Counted from the stretch's first letter, positions 8,677-16,961 are shown. The stretch is DNA of 64,000 nt from Nannocystis punicea (GCF_026965555.1 NZ_CP114040.1:6634001-6698000), one strand, 5' to 3'. Numbers and translations: made by a program. Notes: generated from the sequence alone by a model not told the origin.

Positions 8677-9297
8677 TCACTGATCCACGAGCCGGCGGAT
8701 GACCTCGCGGATCCGCGTCAGCCCGCCGGAGTTGCGGCGCATGAATTCGACGCCGACCCCGTCGGGGTGCTGGGTGTTGCGCACGATCGAGGTCAGCTCG
8801 AGCGGGCGGGCGCCCCCCGGGGTCGTGATCTCGATGATGATCTCCTCACCGAGCGTGAGCCCCGCGTCGGTCAGGAGCAGCGCGCCGGCCTCGGAGATCT
8901 CCGAGATCGTCGCCGACAGGAGGTCACTCGCGTCGCTGCGGCGCCAGCGGATCTCGACCAGGACCGGCTGGCGCAGGTGCCGGCGGCGGGGCGCCATGGT
9001 CGCCTTCCCGAGCGCCACCTCGCGGAGAAACTGAAGCTTGCGCCACTCGCTCCCCGCGCAGCGGAGCACCCCGCCGGCGCGCACCCGCAGGCGCGGGCGC
9101 GCCATGTGCCACTTCTTGCCGATCGCGCGGATCAGCATCTTCCCGTTCATCCCGGTGAAGAACACCTCCGCGAGCACCTCTTCGCCGGGCTCGAAGCGCT
9201 CGGTCGTGAAGACTTGCAGCGCCTGGTCGTCCCCGGCCGCGCGCAGCGCCGCCGCGAAGGCCTCTCCGGACGCGTAATGGCAGCGGATCCGTCGCAC
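8677..9297 (-). CDS. PilZ-domain protein
   Basis: This 206-residue protein has a C-terminal PilZ-like domain, the usual bacterial receptor for cyclic di-GMP. The arginine-rich switch segment before the barrel (MAPRRRHLRQPVLVEIRW) and the following SATISEISEAGALLLTDAG, which corresponds to the (D/N)xSxxG motif, are visible; the motif reads SEISEAG, so ligand binding should be checked. The N-terminal half (about 90 residues) resembles a degenerate YcgR-like or second PilZ-type strand region. I chose GTG at 9297 because the sequence upstream is not protein-like. The gene is divergent from the glycosyltransferase gene, with about 96 bp between them. Confidence 0.7.
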   Translation of the reverse strand: MRRIRCHYASGEAFAAALRAAGDDQALQVFTTERFEPGEEVLAEVFFTGMNGKMLIRAIGKKWHMARPRLRVRAGGVLRCAGSEWRKLQFLREVALGKATMAPRRRHLRQPVLVEIRWRRSDASDLLSATISEISEAGALLLTDAGLTLGEEIIIEITTPGGARPLELTSIVRNTQHPDGVGVEFMRRNSGGLTRIREVIRRLVDQ

Positions 9298-9393
9298 CGT
9301 GGCACCCTGGCTGGGCGGGCGACAACATAGCAGTCCGACGCGCGGCCTCGCAACCCTGCGCCGGCGCGAGGTACTCTGCGCGGGCTGCCTTCC

Positions 9394-10128
9394 ATGAGCG
9401 TCGCCGACAGCCGCCCACGCCCGCTCGTCCTGCTCCCCACCTACAACGAGCGGGACAACGTCGAGCCGATCACCGCGGCGATCCTCGCCGCGCTGCCCGA
9501 CGCGCGCGTGCTCATCATCGACGACGGCAGCCCTGACGGCACCGGTGAGCTGGCCGACGGCCTCGCCGCGGCCGACGCCCGCGTCCACGTCCTCCACCGC
9601 GCCGCGAAGGAGGGCCTCGGCCGCGCGTACCTCGCGGGCATCGACTGGGCCCTGCAGCACCCGCACGACTTCACCCACATCATCACCATGGACGCCGACT
9701 TCTCGCACGACCCGGCCTACCTGCCGGGCCTGCTCGCCGTGGTCGGCGAAGGCGGCGCCGACTTTGCGATCGGCTCGCGCTACGTGCCCGGCGGCGGCAC
9801 CCGCGGATGGAGCCTCGGGCGCCGCCTGCTCTCGCGCGGCGGCGGCCTCTACGCCCGCACCGTGCTCGGCCTCGGGCTGCGCGACCCCACCGCGGGGTTC
9901 GTCTGCTACGGCCGCGCCGCCCTCGCCACCCTCGATCGCGGCGCCGTGGCCGCCAGCGGGTATGGTTTCCAGATCGAGATGAAGTACCGCCTGATGCGCG
10001 CCGGCCGACGCGCGCGCGAGCTGCCGATCGTGTTCCCCGACCGCGAGCGCGGCGCCTCGAAGATGACCCCCGCGATCGCCCTCGAGGCCGTCGGCCTGTG
10101 CCTCCGCCTCCGTCTCCGCCGGTCCTGA
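9394..10128 (+). CDS. Polyprenol monophosphomannose synthase-like GT2 glycosyltransferase
   Basis: A 244-residue family 2 glycosyltransferase resembling dolichol/polyprenol-phosphate mannosyltransferase, which moves a sugar from a GDP- or UDP-sugar to a lipid phosphate at the membrane face. Motifs: LLPTYNERDNV at the start, IDDGSPDGTGE, the catalytic metal site MDADFSHDP, GSRYVPGGGTRGW, and RDPTAGFVCY. There is no C-terminal membrane domain, so it is the short soluble form. The stop codon is inside the first unit of a five-unit dyad array that leads straight into the next start codon. Sugar and acceptor cannot be deduced. Confidence 0.88.
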   Translation: MSVADSRPRPLVLLPTYNERDNVEPITAAILAALPDARVLIIDDGSPDGTGELADGLAAADARVHVLHRAAKEGLGRAYLAGIDWALQHPHDFTHIITMDADFSHDPAYLPGLLAVVGEGGADFAIGSRYVPGGGTRGWSLGRRLLSRGGGLYARTVLGLGLRDPTAGFVCYGRAALATLDRGAVAASGYGFQIEMKYRLMRAGRRARELPIVFPDRERGASKMTPAIALEAVGLCLRLRLRRS

Positions 10129-10190
10129 AGGACATGCCCCATTCACCCTGTCCCATTCACCCTGTCCCATCCGACATGTTCTGAAGCCTA
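10121..10190. repeat. Five-unit dyad array bridging two genes
   Basis: Units at 10121, 10135, 10149, 10163 and 10177, each 14 bp. The first (GGTCCTGAAGGACA) holds the TGA of the glycosyltransferase in its central four bases. The last (TGTTCTGAAGCCTA) ends on the A of the ATG of the aminotransferase. The whole 61-bp intergenic space is therefore repeat, and any ribosome-binding site for the aminotransferase must be inside it. Confidence 0.88.
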
Positions 10191-11059
10191 TGCCCGCATC
10201 CCGCGTCTACCTGTCCACCATCGGCCGCCCCCTCGACCCCGCCGAGGCGGCCGTCCCCGTACTCGACCGCGGGTTCCTGTTCGGCGACGCCGTGTTCGAG
10301 ACCCTGCGGACGGCCGGGGGCCGGCCGGTCGCGTGGGCCGCCCACCTCGCCCGCCTGCGCCGCAGCGCCGCCGGCATCGGCCTCGAGCTGCCGTGGTCCG
10401 ACGACGAGCTGCGCGCGTTCGTCGACCTCACCCACGGTGACACCGGCAACACCGACAGCCTCGTGCGGATCGTCGTCACCCGCGGCGTCTCGCCGCTGAT
10501 GCTCGACCCGCGCCAGGCCCTCACGCCGACCCTGGCCGTGCTCGCCATCCCGCTGGCGATCCCGGACGAGGCCGGCTACGCCCGCGGCCTGCGGGCGCGG
10601 ATCGTCGACGTCACCCGCGTCCCCGCCAGCGCCCTCGACCCCGCGTTCAAGACCGCCAACTACCTGCCCAACATCCAGGCGCTGCGGCAGGCGCTGGCGG
10701 CCGGCGACGACGAGGCGATCCTCATCAACCCGGTCGGCCTCGTCGCCGAGGGCGCGACCAGCAACGTGTTCGCGGTCCTCGGCGGCGTCCTCTTCACCCC
10801 GCCGATCTCCGACGGCATCCTGCCCGGCATCACCCGCGCCACCATCCTCGAGCTCGCGGCCAGCCTGGCGATCCCCGCCCAGGAGTCGTCGCTCCACCCG
10901 TTCGACGTCCGCGCCGCCGACGAGGTGTTCCTGACCTCCTCCGTGCGCGGCCCGATCGCCGTCACCACCCTCGACGGCTTCCCGGTCGCCGACGGCAAGG
11001 AGGGCCCGGTCACCAGCCGGCTCCGCCGCGCCTGCGAAGCCCTCCTCGGCACCCTCTGA
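10190..11059 (+). CDS. Class IV PLP aminotransferase/lyase
   Basis: A 289-residue fold-type IV PLP enzyme of the branched-chain aminotransferase, D-amino-acid transaminase and aminodeoxychorismate lyase group. Seen: VLDRGFLFGDAVFETLR at the N terminus, the PLP lysine in AFKTANYLPNIQALRQA, the cofactor-binding glutamate in VAEGATSNVFAV, and PISDGILPGITRATILE near the C terminus. These are all family signatures. Which of the three reactions it performs cannot be decided by motif reading alone; the length suits a lyase or D-amino-acid transaminase at least as well as IlvE. The start codon is the last base of a dyad array plus two bases. Confidence 0.85.
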   Translation: MPASRVYLSTIGRPLDPAEAAVPVLDRGFLFGDAVFETLRTAGGRPVAWAAHLARLRRSAAGIGLELPWSDDELRAFVDLTHGDTGNTDSLVRIVVTRGVSPLMLDPRQALTPTLAVLAIPLAIPDEAGYARGLRARIVDVTRVPASALDPAFKTANYLPNIQALRQALAAGDDEAILINPVGLVAEGATSNVFAVLGGVLFTPPISDGILPGITRATILELAASLAIPAQESSLHPFDVRAADEVFLTSSVRGPIAVTTLDGFPVADGKEGPVTSRLRRACEALLGTL

Positions 11060-11144
11060 GCCGCGAGGCTCAGCGCGCGGCGCGCCTGGAGGCTGTCTTT
11101 CGGGACAGCCGCCCCGGCGCGTGACGCCCCGGTCCGTTCACGCC

Positions 11145-11228
11145 TGCCCCTTCGAGCATGTCCATTCAGACATGCCCCTCCGAGCATTACTCTTCGGGCA
11201 TGTCCTGTTCGACCTGCCCCGTGCAGCG
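11145..11228. repeat. Six-unit dyad array at a lipoprotein 3' end
   Basis: Six abutting units (11145, 11159, 11173, 11187, 11201, 11215). The fourth unit begins with TTA, which is the TAA stop of the minus-strand lipoprotein (11187-11189), so the last 14 or so codons of that gene are array sequence. A single further unit, TGTCTTTCGGGACA, lies at 11094-11107. Together they fill the 127-bp gap between the aminotransferase and this convergent gene. Confidence 0.88.
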
Positions 11229-11573
11229 CTCGCGGCGGATCACCCGCGGCTTGGCGGCCGGCGTCGCCGTGATCCGGGTGGTCGTGCCGCGGCGGATCCG
11301 CAGCCAGCGGCTGTCGCTCGCGCCGGTGCGGCCGTCCTCGGCGCTCACGCGGAGCGGCCCGCCGCGGCGCCGGGGCGACGCCGCGCACTCGCCGGGCACC
11401 AGGGCCGTCCCGCCGGCGCGGATCACCAGGGCCCGGTCGGGCTCGGCGAGCACGCAGATCCGCGGGGGCTCGGCCGGGCGGCAGGCCCGCGCGTCGGTCC
11501 GCTCCCAGCCGGACCGGGCCGCGCAGCCGAGCGTGAGGAGCGCCGCCGCCCACACCAGCGCGCTGTGGCACAC
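11187..11573 (-). CDS. Small putative lipoprotein
   Basis: A 128-residue product starting at a GTG, with signal peptide and lipobox in ALVWAAALLTLGCAARSG. The mature part is short, contains four further cysteines, and reads like a small beta-stranded domain (RALVIRAGGTALVPGE). No known family recognised. Its C terminus (CTGQVEQDMPEE) is encoded by dyad units. The start lies only 9 bp from the start of the divergent DUF721 gene, leaving no separate promoter space, so either one promoter region lies inside a coding sequence or one of the starts is further downstream. I consider it real because of the clean lipobox, but confidence is moderate. Confidence 0.55.
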   Translation of the reverse strand: MCHSALVWAAALLTLGCAARSGWERTDARACRPAEPPRICVLAEPDRALVIRAGGTALVPGECAASPRRRGGPLRVSAEDGRTGASDSRWLRIRRGTTTRITATPAAKPRVIRRERCTGQVEQDMPEE

Positions 11574-11582
11574 TCGGAGGCG

Positions 11583-12068
11583 ATGGCCCGCCGCCCTCGC
11601 CGTTCGTTCGCCCGCGGTCCCCAGCCGCTCGCCGACGCCATCTGGAAGTTGGTCAAGACCATCGTCCCCGACCACATGATCCGGCTCGTGCACGTGCGCG
11701 CCGCGTGGGAGCGGCTCAACATGCCGTGGTTGCGCGGGCGCGCCTATCCGCTCGCGGTCATGCGGGACGAGGTCATCGTCGTGGTCGAGGACAGTCAGTA
11801 CCACCACGAACTGATGTACTCGCGGGACGACCTGCTCCACAAGCTCCAGCAGCTCGCCCCCGAGGCCCGCCTCGCCAGCCTGCGCTTCCGCCTCGGCGTC
11901 GTCCCCCGGCCCGGCCCGCGTCCAGCCGCGCTCCCCGCGGCCGCGTCCGGCCCGCCCCCCATGGCCAGCGAGCCCAGCCAGGCCACCAGCCGCGCCCTCG
12001 CCGACGTCGTCGACCCCGAGCTGCGCCAGGCCATCGCCGGCGCCCGCGTCCTGCTCGGTCGCGCCTGA
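11583..12068 (+). CDS. DUF721/DciA-like protein
   Basis: A 161-residue protein with an N-terminal DUF721 domain: helical start (PLADAIWKLVKTIVPDHMIR), a central segment LRGRAYPLAVMRDEVIVVV, then SQYHHELMYSRDDLLHKLQQ. This pattern (turn, strands, then a helix of the Q-x-L-x-x-L type) is that of DciA, a loader of the replicative helicase in bacteria that lack DnaC; for this protein the role is inferred from family only. The C-terminal third is proline/alanine-rich and probably disordered. The ATG at 11583 is preceded by CTCGGAGGCG, a good ribosome-binding site. Confidence 0.75.
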   Translation: MARRPRRSFARGPQPLADAIWKLVKTIVPDHMIRLVHVRAAWERLNMPWLRGRAYPLAVMRDEVIVVVEDSQYHHELMYSRDDLLHKLQQLAPEARLASLRFRLGVVPRPGPRPAALPAAASGPPPMASEPSQATSRALADVVDPELRQAIAGARVLLGRA

Positions 12069-12111
12069 CCGGCCCCCGCGCCCGCCCTCGCGGCGACCTC
12101 CGCGTCCGACC

Positions 12112-12310
12112 TGCCCCGAAGGCCATCCCGCTCGCCGCCCGCCTGCCACCTGTCCCGAAGTTCCTCCCCGCGCCGCTTCGCCCGACCTGTCCCCAAGTTC
12201 ATCTTCACGCGCCGCCTCGCGCCGCACCGACCTGTCCCCGAGTTCATCCCCCATCGCCCCTGTCCCCGAGCTCATCCCCCGTCGCCCGTCTCGACCTGTC
12301 CCGAAGTTCA
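12112..12310. repeat. Six spaced dyads with an altered right arm
   Basis: The 249-bp gap 12069-12317 holds six dyads near 12112, 12151, 12188, 12233, 12261 and 12297. Five have the usual left arm TGTCC but end in GTTCA, GCTCA or GTTCC instead of GGACA (for example TGTCCCCGAGTTCA). The same change in neighbouring copies suggests that they spread locally from one altered unit. The last ends 7 bp before the next gene. Confidence 0.85.
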
Positions 12311-12317
12311 CCCCCCG

Positions 12318-13322
12318 ATGGTCCTCGTCCGCCGCCTCACCGCCCTCGCCTGCCTCCTCGGCCTCGCCGCCTGCGGGGCCGGTGAAGCTCCGCCTGCACC
12401 CGCCCCCGCCGCCGCCGATCCGGTCGCCGGCCAGGCGGGGCCCGGGCTCGCCAGCCTGTTCGGGCGCAAAAATCCGGAGTGGCGCTTCGACTTCAAGGAC
12501 CCGAAGCCCGGCCCGCGCGCGCCCGTCACCGCCGCCATGCACACCGAGGTCGGCCTGCACCGAGTGGCCGACGCCGAGGCCCTCGCCGCGCGCCTCGGCC
12601 TCACCTGCAGCGACACCTCGATCCGCGCCACCATGGAAGGCCGCCGCAAGACCGAGCGCAAGCGGATCGAGGAGGCGCGCGCGCGCGGCGAGGACGCCGT
12701 CACTGCGGCCTCGTGGCTCGATCGCAAGAGCAAGCGCGAGGCCAACCCGCAGGTCCGCTTCAGCTGCCCCAAGACCCGCAGCGAGCAGCTCACCGATCGC
12801 CCGCGCCCGTCCTCGGAGGGCCGCCTGCTGTTCGTGTTCGACAGCGCCGAGCACCCGCTGCGCCACGTCTCGTACCAGCGCACCGCCAAGGACCCCGCGC
12901 CCGCGCTCGCCGACTACAACGACGCGGTCGCCCACTACACCCGCGTCTACGGCCCGCCGACGCGCACCCCCACGCGCGAGCTGCCCGCCCCCGACGCAGG
13001 CGGCGCGATCGACATCCCCGTCGCCACCAACTTCGAGACCGAGTGGGCCTTCTCCGATCTGCTCGTGAAGGTCAGCCTGCTGCGCTACGCCAGCCTCATC
13101 ACCGTCGGCGAGCGCGTCGAAGTGCCCCCGGGGATCCGCCCGGACGCCCCGCGCCTCGGCAAGCCCGCGCCCGCAGACGCCGCCGCGCCGGCCACGAGCC
13201 CGACTCCTGGAGCCCGCCCCGCTGCCCCGGCGCCCCTCGCCGCGGGCCAGTCCGCCGCCGCCAAGGCACCTCCGGCCGTCGCGCCCGCCGCCGCGGGCCA
13301 GCCCGCCGCCACGACAGGTTGA
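12318..13322 (+). CDS. Putative lipoprotein with Pro/Ala-rich tail
   Basis: A 334-residue product. The first 19 residues (VRRLTALACLLGLAACG) are a signal peptide with lipobox LAAC. The mature part includes a charged domain with the motif KTERKRIEEARARGED and a region AFSDLLVKVSLLRYASLI near residue 245, then ends in about 60 residues of Ala/Pro-rich, probably disordered sequence. I recognise no family. It stands between the DUF721 gene and the symporter gene on the same strand, with 133 bp to the latter. That gap includes an unusually AT-rich stretch (13366-13385, TTTAACAATAACAACGAC), which may carry the symporter promoter. Confidence 0.7.
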   Translation: MVLVRRLTALACLLGLAACGAGEAPPAPAPAAADPVAGQAGPGLASLFGRKNPEWRFDFKDPKPGPRAPVTAAMHTEVGLHRVADAEALAARLGLTCSDTSIRATMEGRRKTERKRIEEARARGEDAVTAASWLDRKSKREANPQVRFSCPKTRSEQLTDRPRPSSEGRLLFVFDSAEHPLRHVSYQRTAKDPAPALADYNDAVAHYTRVYGPPTRTPTRELPAPDAGGAIDIPVATNFETEWAFSDLLVKVSLLRYASLITVGERVEVPPGIRPDAPRLGKPAPADAAAPATSPTPGARPAAPAPLAAGQSAAAKAPPAVAPAAAGQPAATTG

Positions 13323-13455
13323 GCCCCGCCCGGGCCACGCCGCACCGCCCGCCGCGCCCGACTCCTTTAACAATAACAACGACAGGGTCGGCCCGCGGCG
13401 ACGAACTCGTTGCGCCGCGCGGGCCGGGCCGCCATGATGCGGCCCTCGCTCGCTC

Positions 13456-15177
13456 GTGGAGACCCTGCGGATCGCCCTCAACGACTGGCTGACGGCCGTC
13501 AACGCGGTGTTGTGGCACGACAGCGTGCTCTACGCCGTGATGGCCACCGGCCTCCTGTTCACCGTGTGGAGCGGCTTCTGCCAGTACCACGCGCTCACCC
13601 ACGGCGTGAAGATCGTCCGCGGCGACTACGACCAGGCCGACGCGCCGGGGGCCATCAGTCACTTTCAGGCGCTGTCGGCCGCGCTGTCGGCCACCGTCGG
13701 CCTCGGCAACATCGGCGGCGTCGCCGTCGCCATCGCGCTCGGGGGCCCGGGCGCGGTGTTCTGGATGTGGATGGTCGGCCTCGCCGGCATGGCGCTGAAG
13801 ACCACCGAGGTCACCCTGTCGATGCTGTACCGGCGCACCGACAAGCCGGACGAGCCGAGCGGCGGGCCGATGTGGGTCGCCGACGACGGCCTGGCCCAGT
13901 GGAGCCCGCGGCTGCGCCCGCTCGGCCGCGTCCTCGGCGTGCTGTTCTGCATCACCCTCCTCATCAGCACGATCACCGGCGGCAACATGTTCCAGGCGTG
14001 GAACGTCGGCATCGTCACCGAGGAGAGCTTCGGCGTGCCGCAGCAGGTCGTCGGCGTCGTCCTCGCCCTGCTGGTCGGCCTCGTCATCCTCGGCGGGATC
14101 AAGCGGATCGGCGCCGTCGCCGGCCGGCTGGTCCCGGCGATGTGCTTCATCTACCTCGCCGCCGCGCTCTACGTCCTCGCCGTCCACGTCGCCGACATCC
14201 CGGCGATGCTGCGGCTGATCGTCGCCTCCGCCTTCTCGCCGGCCGAGGCGACCGGCGCGTTCGTCGGCGGCACCTCGGGCGCGGCCTTCGTGTGGGGCAT
14301 GAAGCGGGCCCTGTTCTCGAGCGAGGCCGGCCAGGGCACCTCGCCGATCGCCCACTGCGCCGCCAAGACCGACGAGCCGGTGCGCGAGGGGGTGGTCGCC
14401 GGCCTCGAGCCGTTCATCGACACGATCGTCGTCTGCACCCTCACCTCGCTGGTCGTGCTGGCCAGCGGCGCGTGGTGCCGCGAGGGCGAGGCGACCTTGC
14501 CGGCCCCGCCGGCCGCGGTGCAGATCGAACCTGGCTGTTGGGACCTGTCCGATACGCCATTGCCCGAGAAACATGCGGAGGCGCTGGCGATCTCCGGCAG
14601 CGCCTGGCGGGCCGGCGACGCGGTGTTCATGCTCGCGCGGTACGGCTCGATCGATCCGGCCACCGGCGGCGACCTGCAGCGGGTCAGCGGCGTCGTCGCC
14701 GTCGGCGCGGGAGATCGCCTCTATGTCGACTGGACCCCGGTGGGCTCCCCGACCTCGCCGCTCGCCAGCGCGCCTGCGCTCGCAGGCCTCGACGTCTACA
14801 AGGACTACGTCGGCGCCGCGCTGACCAGCCACGCCTTCGATCGCGTGGCCCCCGGCCTCGGCAAGTGGCTCGTGGCGGTGGCTTCGTGGCTGTTCGCGGT
14901 GTCGACGATGATCTCGTACGCCTACTACGGCGAGCAGGGCATGGTCTACATGGCGGGACGTCGCTCGATCGTCCCGTACAAGATCGTCTATTGCCTGAGC
15001 ATCCTGCTCGCCTGCGCAGGCTGGATCAGCACCGAGGCGGAGCTCGACAACATCACCTCGGTCGGCACCGGCGTGATGCTGTGGGTCAACATCCCGATCA
15101 CGCTGCTGTTCGCGGGCGTGGCGATGCGGGCCTACCGCGACTACTTCGCGCGTGTACGCGCGGCACGGCGGCGGTGA
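13456..15177 (+). CDS. Alanine/sodium symporter (AGCS family)
   Basis: A 573-residue multi-pass transporter of the alanine or glycine:cation symporter family, which imports small amino acids with sodium. Family hallmarks: SATVGLGNIGGVAVAIALGG, FWMWMVGLAGMALKTTEVTL, SGGPMWV, and the late FSSEAGQGTSPIAHCAAKTD and ISYAYYGEQGMVYM. Usual members have about 450-500 residues; here a soluble insert of roughly 130 residues (about 336-468, containing ALAISGSAWRAGDAVFML) separates two membrane segments and accounts for the extra length. The GTG at 13456 is chosen because it directly precedes METLRIALNDWL. The next gene is 342 bp away. Confidence 0.88.
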   Translation: METLRIALNDWLTAVNAVLWHDSVLYAVMATGLLFTVWSGFCQYHALTHGVKIVRGDYDQADAPGAISHFQALSAALSATVGLGNIGGVAVAIALGGPGAVFWMWMVGLAGMALKTTEVTLSMLYRRTDKPDEPSGGPMWVADDGLAQWSPRLRPLGRVLGVLFCITLLISTITGGNMFQAWNVGIVTEESFGVPQQVVGVVLALLVGLVILGGIKRIGAVAGRLVPAMCFIYLAAALYVLAVHVADIPAMLRLIVASAFSPAEATGAFVGGTSGAAFVWGMKRALFSSEAGQGTSPIAHCAAKTDEPVREGVVAGLEPFIDTIVVCTLTSLVVLASGAWCREGEATLPAPPAAVQIEPGCWDLSDTPLPEKHAEALAISGSAWRAGDAVFMLARYGSIDPATGGDLQRVSGVVAVGAGDRLYVDWTPVGSPTSPLASAPALAGLDVYKDYVGAALTSHAFDRVAPGLGKWLVAVASWLFAVSTMISYAYYGEQGMVYMAGRRSIVPYKIVYCLSILLACAGWISTEAELDNITSVGTGVMLWVNIPITLLFAGVAMRAYRDYFARVRAARRR

Positions 15178-15519
15178 GCGTCACACGTGTCCGCGGCGCG
15201 AGGCCGCCGTGACTCCGCGCATCGGCCCGCGAGGTCCGGTCGCGGCGCCGCGGCAGATCGGGTGCGGAGCGCCACGATTCACCGCACAGCGAGGCGGGCG
15301 CGCCCACGCGCATGCGCGCTGGCGCCTGCGCAGCGGCCGGCGCGCCCCGCGAATTGCGGCGCATGGCCGAAAGAACATCCCAGCAGCGGCTCCGGCCGCG
15401 ACCATGGAAGTCGCCCCGAGCCGCGGCCGACGGAAAAGGCCGGGCCGTGACCGACCCGCGGGCCTTTGTCGCAGCGTCGCCTCGCGATATAAAGGGCGAG
15501 CGAGACTGGAGCGCCGCGA
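15178..15519. other. 342-bp intergenic region upstream of trpB2
   Basis: I see no gene. The left two thirds is very GC-rich with short palindromes such as GCGCATGCGC. The right end becomes less GC-rich and contains the promoter-like pair listed separately. No dyad unit of the 14-bp family is present here, in contrast to most gaps in the window. Confidence 0.6.
15466..15493 (+). promoter_or_regulatory. Candidate sigma70-type promoter of trpB2
   Basis: TTGTCG (15466-15471) and TATAAA (15488-15493) are separated by 16 bp, matching housekeeping -35 and -10 boxes at four and five of six positions. Transcription would start near 15500, giving a leader of about 20 nt with GGAG 8 bp before the ATG. 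Such an AT-rich hexamer is rare in this DNA. No transcript data are available here. Confidence 0.5.
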
Positions 15520-16890
15520 ATGACCGAGTCCCTGACGCGTTTTGAACTCCCCCAGAGCGCAATTCCGACACGTTGGTACAACATCCAGGCCGATCTTCCG
15601 CGCCCGCTCCCCGTGGTCCTGCACCCCGGCACCAAGAGCCCGGTCACTCCCGACGACCTGGCGGTGCTGTTCCCGCCGGAGATCATCAACCAGGAAGTCT
15701 CGCGCGAGCGCTTCATCGAGATCCCGGAGGAGGTCCGTGAGATCTACAAGCTGTGGCGCCCCACCCCCCTGATGCGGGCGAGGCGCCTGGAGAAGGCGCT
15801 CGGGACGACCGCGAAGATCTACTACAAGTACGAGGGCGTCTCGCCGAGCGGCAGCCACAAGGCCAACACCGCGATCCCGCAGGCGTACTACAACAAGCAG
15901 GCCGGCGTCGTCGGCCTGACCACAGAGACAGGTGCGGGTCAGTGGGGCACGGCCCTGTCGCAGGCCTGCAACTTCTTCAACCTCGAGTGCCACGTCTTCA
16001 TGGTGAAGGTCAGCTTCCACCAGAAGCCGTACCGGCGGGCGATCATCACCAGCTTCGGGGCCAACGTCACCGCCAGCCCGAGCGACAAGACCGAGTCCGG
16101 GCGGGCGATCCTCGCCCAGGATCCGGACAGCACCGGCAGCCTCGGCATCGCCATCAGCGAGGCCGTCGAGATGGCGGCCAAGAGCGGCGGCAAATACAAG
16201 TACGCGCTCGGCTCGGTGCTCAACCACGTGCTGATGCACCAGTCGATCATCGGCCAGGAGGCGATGCTGCAGCTCGACCGCGCCGGTGACAGCCCGGACA
16301 TCATCGTCGGCTGCGTCGGCGGCGGCAGCAACTTCGCCGGCATCGCCGTCCCCTACCTGCGCGACAAGATCGTCCACGGCCGCAAGGTGCGGGTCGTCGC
16401 GGTCGAGCCGGCCGCCTGCCCCACCCTCACGCGGGGCGTCTACGCCTACGACTACGGCGACACCGCCGGCATGGCGCCGATGGTCAAGATGCACACGCTC
16501 GGGGCCAAGTTCATCCCGCCGCCGGTGCACGCGGGCGGCCTGCGCTACCACGGCGTCGGCAGCGTCATCAGCGAGCTGTACGACCAGAAGCTGATCGAGG
16601 CCTACTCGGTGCCGCAGCTCGAGGTCTTCAAGTCGGCGGTCACCTTCTTGCGGGCCGAGGGCATCGTCCCGGCGCCGGAGGCCGGCCACGCCGTGGCCCA
16701 GGTGATCCGCGAGGCCATCCGCGCCAAGGAAGAGGGCACCTCGCCGGTGATCTTGTTCAACCTCTGCGGCCACGGCCACTTCGACATGACGGCGTACGAC
16801 GCCTACTTCCGCGGCGAGCTGACCGACTACGCCTACCCGCAGGCGGCGATCGAGGCGGCGCTGGCCGAGCTGCCGGAAGTCAACATCTGA
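15520..16890 (+). CDS. trpB2: Tryptophan synthase beta chain, TrpB2 type
   Basis: A 456-residue PLP enzyme that joins indole and serine to give tryptophan. The PLP lysine lies in SPSGSHKANTA and the glutamate segment reads ETGAGQWGTALS, both in the TrpB2 form, and the phosphate-binding loop is VGGGSN. Length (about 450) and the N-terminal extension before RPTPLMRARRLE are also TrpB2 traits. No trpA is adjacent, consistent with a stand-alone enzyme that uses free indole. It is the first gene of a co-oriented run with a histidine kinase, tryptophanase, a receiver protein and trpS, so it may recapture indole released by tryptophanase. A hairpin lies just after the stop. Confidence 0.92.
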   Translation: MTESLTRFELPQSAIPTRWYNIQADLPRPLPVVLHPGTKSPVTPDDLAVLFPPEIINQEVSRERFIEIPEEVREIYKLWRPTPLMRARRLEKALGTTAKIYYKYEGVSPSGSHKANTAIPQAYYNKQAGVVGLTTETGAGQWGTALSQACNFFNLECHVFMVKVSFHQKPYRRAIITSFGANVTASPSDKTESGRAILAQDPDSTGSLGIAISEAVEMAAKSGGKYKYALGSVLNHVLMHQSIIGQEAMLQLDRAGDSPDIIVGCVGGGSNFAGIAVPYLRDKIVHGRKVRVVAVEPAACPTLTRGVYAYDYGDTAGMAPMVKMHTLGAKFIPPPVHAGGLRYHGVGSVISELYDQKLIEAYSVPQLEVFKSAVTFLRAEGIVPAPEAGHAVAQVIREAIRAKEEGTSPVILFNLCGHGHFDMTAYDAYFRGELTDYAYPQAAIEAALAELPEVNI

Positions 16891-16908
16891 GCGCGGTATC
16901 GTCCGCCC

Positions 16909-16961
16909 TGCACGTCGACGCGACGCGGTGCGGCCGCGCCGCGTCGTCGTCGCGACGTGCA
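16909..16961 (+). terminator. Long inverted repeat after trpB2
   Basis: TGCACGTCG at the left end pairs with CGACGTGCA at the right end, and the stem continues inward to GACGCGG/CCGCGTC with a small bulge around a GC-rich loop. No T run follows, so it could be a Rho-assisted terminator, a transcript-stabilising hairpin or an attenuating structure between trpB2 and the kinase gene. Confidence 0.5.

Noticed and set aside
8318..8680. N-terminal extension of the lipoprotein at 6887-8317
   Set aside because: It would bury a good signal peptide and consists of a 63-bp duplication and dyads; open frames are frequent by chance in this GC-rich DNA.
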